DNA of 9,764 nucleotides, from assembly GCA_028822945.1 (NCBI GenBank), contig JAPKCN010000057.1, positions 1 to 9,764 of the forward strand, written 5' to 3'. This document shows positions 7,409 to 9,764 of this stretch, in pieces; the stretch's first letter is position 1, and each line of letters opens with the position of its first letter. This stretch comes from Porticoccaceae bacterium. GTDB lineage: Bacteria > Pseudomonadota > Gammaproteobacteria > Pseudomonadales > Porticoccaceae. The position numbers were made by a program, and so were the translations under genes. The notes under the pieces are model-generated. The model did not search any database and had not been told where the DNA came from. It saw only the letters and a program-made list of their open reading frames with translations.

Positions 7409-7618
7409 TCGCCGTTGGCGCGCAGCGGTCTAGTGCCTTGGCGTAACTCCTTCGTAGAGCGATTTTTATCGAGGGCGCGCCTGCCATCGATGCTGTTAAA
7501 AATAGCAACGATCCGATCACCTGATGATTCATTTGAGTTGGCGATCGCAATCATAAATGGGTCGCTGATGAGGACTGTGTTCCGTTATAATGTTTGCTAA
7601 ATTAACGATATGTGACTT
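7409..7618. other. Gap where cpdA is normally found; no intact gene
   Basis: In the conserved order the cyclic AMP phosphodiesterase gene cpdA (about 800 bases) lies between yqiB and yqiA. Here only 210 bases separate them. None of the three forward frames shows the metallophosphoesterase motifs (DxH, GDxxD, GNHD, HxxP, GHxH). One open frame (7415-7600) contains DDSFELAIAII, faintly like the helix after the DxH motif in CpdA (an SFxxVLxxI pattern), which could be a relic. The match is too short to trust. The right end holds a consensus -10 box at 7586-7591. Confidence 0.55.
7586..7591 (+). promoter_or_regulatory. Candidate -10 box of a yqiA-parE promoter
   Basis: TATAAT is an exact match to the sigma-70 -10 consensus, 27 bases upstream of the yqiA ATG, which would leave a leader of about 20 bases. 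The expected -35 position (around 7563-7568) has no good TTGACA match, and there is no TG extension, so activity would depend on an activator or be modest. If cpdA was deleted, a promoter in the former cpdA region would keep the essential parE expressed. That last point is inference. Confidence 0.35.
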
Positions 7619-8178
7619 ATGTCTCTGCTGCTATATCTGCATGGTTTTAATAGCTCGCCAGAATCAAAAAAGGCGCGTATCAGTGCCGATTGGTTTGCGC
7701 AAAATGTACCTGATATTGAATTTCTTTGCCCCAGTTACCACCTTTTGCAAATGCCGCCATATATCGCTTGCAGTCATTAATGGACGACAACCGAGGTCGA
7801 TCGGTGTATCTGATAGGGAACTCTATGGGTGGCTTTTTCGCTACCTATTTGGTCGAGACTTACGGACATCGCGCAGTTTTAGTCAATCCAGCGGTGGGAT
7901 TGCATTACTATCTCGGTATTAACAGCAACTATCACAGTGGTAAAGAGTGGCTGTTTGAACCTCATTACGTCGAAGAATACCACCGTTGGGATTGTCTGAA
8001 TATCGGCAATAAACACTGTTACCACGTACTTTTGCAGACCGGCGACGAGGTATTGGACTATCGCCATGCCGAGCTGCGTTACCGCGGCTGTTCGGTTAGC
8101 GTTGAAGATGGCGGCGACCACAGTTTCACTAATTTCGGCGATCATCTCGACGATATTTATCGATTTTTAATGGCATAA
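7619..8178 (+). pseudogene. yqiA: YqiA/YcfP-family alpha/beta-hydrolase, split by a one-base frameshift
   Basis: YqiA is a small cytosolic esterase of the alpha/beta-hydrolase fold (193 residues in E. coli). The gene starts at ATG 7619 with MSLLLYLHGFNSSPESKKAR (oxyanion region LHGFNSSP) and reads to DIEFL near 7726. The family sequence then continues one frame back as LPQLPPFANAAIYRLQSL. Losing one T from a T-rich spot (TTTCTTTGCCCC, 7721-7732) explains the shift; restoring it gives about 186 residues. The downstream part holds the nucleophile motif GNSMGG, the VLVNPAVG block, QTGDEVLDY with the acid residue, and GGDHSFTNF with the catalytic His. Read as written, frame 2 ends after about 53 codons. 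The downstream frame could start at TTG 7726 and keep the triad, but it would lack the first strand and oxyanion loop. It lies 35 bases before parE. A sequencing error at this site is a real alternative to gene death. Confidence 0.88.
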
Positions 8179-8213
8179 TCTGATGGGTTTACATTGCATG
8201 AAATTACACCACT

Positions 8214-9764
8214 ATGAGTGACTACAGCGCAAAAGATATCGAGGTTCTTACCGGACTAGATCCGGTTCGCAAACGCCCGGGCATGTACACCGATACCAGT
8301 CGGCCGAACCATTTAGCTCAAGAGGTCATCGACAACAGCGTCGACGAAGCGCTCGCCGGACATGCCAAGCGTATCGATGTCGTATTGTATGCGGATGGTT
8401 CACTGTCGGTGGCCGACGATGGCCGCGGTATGCCAGTGGATATGCACCCGGAACAAGGCATGCCAGGTGTCGAAGTGATCCTGTCTACGCTTCACTCCGG
8501 CGGTAAATTCTCCAACGATAGCTATAAGTTTTCCGGCGGTTTGCACGGTGTCGGAGTCTCGGTGGTGAATGCGCTATCGGAGAAATTGCAGGTCACAGTG
8601 AAGCGCCAAGGTAGTATCTACCAGATCGATTTTGCCGACGGCGAAAAGACTGCAGATCTCAGAGTCATCGATAGTTGTGGTCAGCGCAACACCGGCACTT
8701 TTTTGCGGTTTTGGCCGAATGCGGGTTACTTTGATTCTGTCAAATTTTCGCTGTCGCGGTTGCGCCACGTGTTGCGTGCCAAGGCGGTTCTCTGCGGTGG
8801 GCTGACGGTGTCTTTTGAAGACAAGCAGACACAGCAATCTGAGACTTGGTGCTACGAGGACGGTTTGCAAGACTATTTGCTGGGTGCTTTACAGGGCTGG
8901 GAATTGCTACCTCCGCTGCCTTTTGTGGGCGTCTTCAAAGCGCAAAACGAAGCGGCTGAATGGGCTTTGCAGTGGCTACCGGAGGGAGGTGATTTGGTTC
9001 AGGAAAGCTATGTTAACCTGATTCCAACTCCTCAGGGAGGTACCCATGTTAACGGCCTAAGAACTGGGCTATTAGAGGCGATTAGAGAATTTTGTGAATT
9101 TAGAAACCTGTTGCCGAGAGGAACCAAGTTGGCGCCTGACGATATTTGGGAACGCTGCAGTTACGTACTTTCGACCAAGCTAGCCGACCCGCAATTTTCG
9201 GGTCAAACCAAGGATCGGCTGTCCTCGCGCGAGGTTGCTAGCTTCGTCTCCGGGGTGGTTAAAGACAGCTTCAGTTTATGGCTGAATCAGCACACTGAGG
9301 AGGCTGAAAAAATTGCCGAGTTGTGTATTTTTACTGCCCAGCGACGAATGCGTGCGAGTAAAAAAGTGGTGCGTAAAAAGATTACTCAAGGTCCGGCGCT
9401 GCCGGGTAAATTGGCTGACTGTTCAAGCGCCGAAGCCGAGCGCTGCGAGATATTTTTGGTCGAGGGAGACTCTGCTGGTGGATCTGCCAAGCAGGCACGA
9501 AACCGAGAAAATCAAGCGATTATGCCGCTGCGTGGAAAGATACTCAATACCTGGGAGGTCGATTCGCAAGAGATACTGGCGTCCCAAGAGGTACACGATA
9601 TTTCGGTGGCTTTGGGTATCGATCCGGCGAGCGAAAATATTGATGCATTGCGTTATCACAAGGTGTGTATTCTCGCCGATGCAGACTCTGACGGATTGCA
9701 CATAGCGACTTTGCTGTGTGCTCTGTTCGTGCGCCATTTCCGCGCCCTTGTGAGCGCTGGGCAT
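8214..9764 (+). CDS. parE: DNA topoisomerase IV subunit B, 3' end cut by the window
   Basis: ParE is the ATPase subunit of topoisomerase IV, which with ParC decatenates daughter chromosomes and relaxes DNA. The frame is open for 517 codons from ATG 8214 to the window end. E. coli ParE is about 630 residues, so over 100 C-terminal residues are missing. The GHKL ATPase domain shows QEVIDNSVDEAL with the general base Glu37 and Mg-binding Asn41, DDGRGM (68-73) and the glycine-rich GGLHGVG (108-114). The transducer domain has the QTK loop (331-333). The TOPRIM domain has EGDSAGGS (417-424) with the catalytic Glu and DADSDG (489-494) for metal binding. EVLTGLDPVRKRPGMYTDT and RWCY-like TWCYEDGLQDYL agree with ParE rather than GyrB. 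No lesion is seen. No clear Shine-Dalgarno precedes the start. Transcription may come from the -10 box ahead of yqiA. Confidence 0.96.
   Translation, partial: MSDYSAKDIEVLTGLDPVRKRPGMYTDTSRPNHLAQEVIDNSVDEALAGHAKRIDVVLYADGSLSVADDGRGMPVDMHPEQGMPGVEVILSTLHSGGKFSNDSYKFSGGLHGVGVSVVNALSEKLQVTVKRQGSIYQIDFADGEKTADLRVIDSCGQRNTGTFLRFWPNAGYFDSVKFSLSRLRHVLRAKAVLCGGLTVSFEDKQTQQSETWCYEDGLQDYLLGALQGWELLPPLPFVGVFKAQNEAAEWALQWLPEGGDLVQESYVNLIPTPQGGTHVNGLRTGLLEAIREFCEFRNLLPRGTKLAPDDIWERCSYVLSTKLADPQFSGQTKDRLSSREVASFVSGVVKDSFSLWLNQHTEEAEKIAELCIFTAQRRMRASKKVVRKKITQGPALPGKLADCSSAEAERCEIFLVEGDSAGGSAKQARNRENQAIMPLRGKILNTWEVDSQEILASQEVHDISVALGIDPASENIDALRYHKVCILADADSDGLHIATLLCALFVRHFRALVSAGH

Noticed and set aside
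7415..7600. A 61-codon open frame in the cpdA gap
   Set aside because: There is no recognisable domain. At best it contains a faint CpdA-like stretch, so it is described as part of the gap rather than as a gene.
7719..7732. Programmed -1 ribosomal frameshifting in yqiA
   Set aside because: In the zero frame the site does not fit the X XXY YYZ slippery pattern, no obvious following hairpin was seen, and YqiA is not known to need frameshifting. A simple base loss is more likely.
8574..8870. A 98-codon minus-strand frame and shorter plus-strand frames inside parE
   Set aside because: They lie wholly within the intact parE frame, which has full domain support. They are shadows in other frames.
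1..9764. Mobile element, CRISPR array, tRNA or rRNA, phage or toxin-antitoxin content
   Set aside because: I read both strands for transposase motifs, terminal repeats, regular direct repeats and cloverleaf-like sequence and saw nothing supportable. The decay looks mutational rather than insertional.

Overview
The window reads as a chromosomal housekeeping segment of a gammaproteobacterium. The strongest evidence is the gene order tolC / nudF-yqiB-(cpdA missing)-yqiA-parE, which matches the conserved enterobacterial and wider gammaproteobacterial tolC-nudF-yqiB-cpdA-yqiA-parE cluster. A Kdo transferase gene (waaA) and a TolC outer-membrane channel confirm a Gram-negative cell. The ilvE protein style and the presence of an S46 peptidase would fit a marine gammaproteobacterium, possibly of the Cellvibrionales type, but that finer placement is inference from memory.

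Layout. 1-851 is the 3' part of ilvE (branched-chain aminotransferase), cut by the window start. 993-3011 is a heavily decayed S46-family dipeptidyl-peptidase gene with six in-frame stops, two frame changes and an apparent internal deletion. 3012-3326 is a gene-free spacer. 3327-4646 is waaA, converging tail to tail with tolC (4654-6114, minus strand) across 7 bases. 6115-6298 is the divergent tolC/nudF control region, with an 8-bp inverted repeat near tolC and a run of eight G abutting the nudF start. nudF (6299-6931) and yqiB (6962-7408) follow. 7409-7618 is the place where cpdA normally sits; no intact cpdA is there, but a good -10 box is. yqiA (7619-8178) carries a one-base frameshift, and parE (8214 onward) is open to the window end.

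Function. The genes are mostly independent housekeeping functions: branched-chain amino acid synthesis, lipopolysaccharide core initiation, outer-membrane efflux, ADP-ribose hydrolysis, an esterase, and chromosome decatenation by topoisomerase IV. I see no mobile element, CRISPR array, tRNA, rRNA, phage gene or defence system.

The notable theme is gene erosion around intact essential genes: a dead peptidase, a missing cpdA, a frameshifted yqiA, and unclear start regions in waaA and nudF. The peptidase decay is certainly biological, because it consists of many separate lesions. The single-base events (yqiA, the nudF G-run, the waaA start) could be real mutations or sequencing/assembly errors. 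I found no convincing new biological system here.
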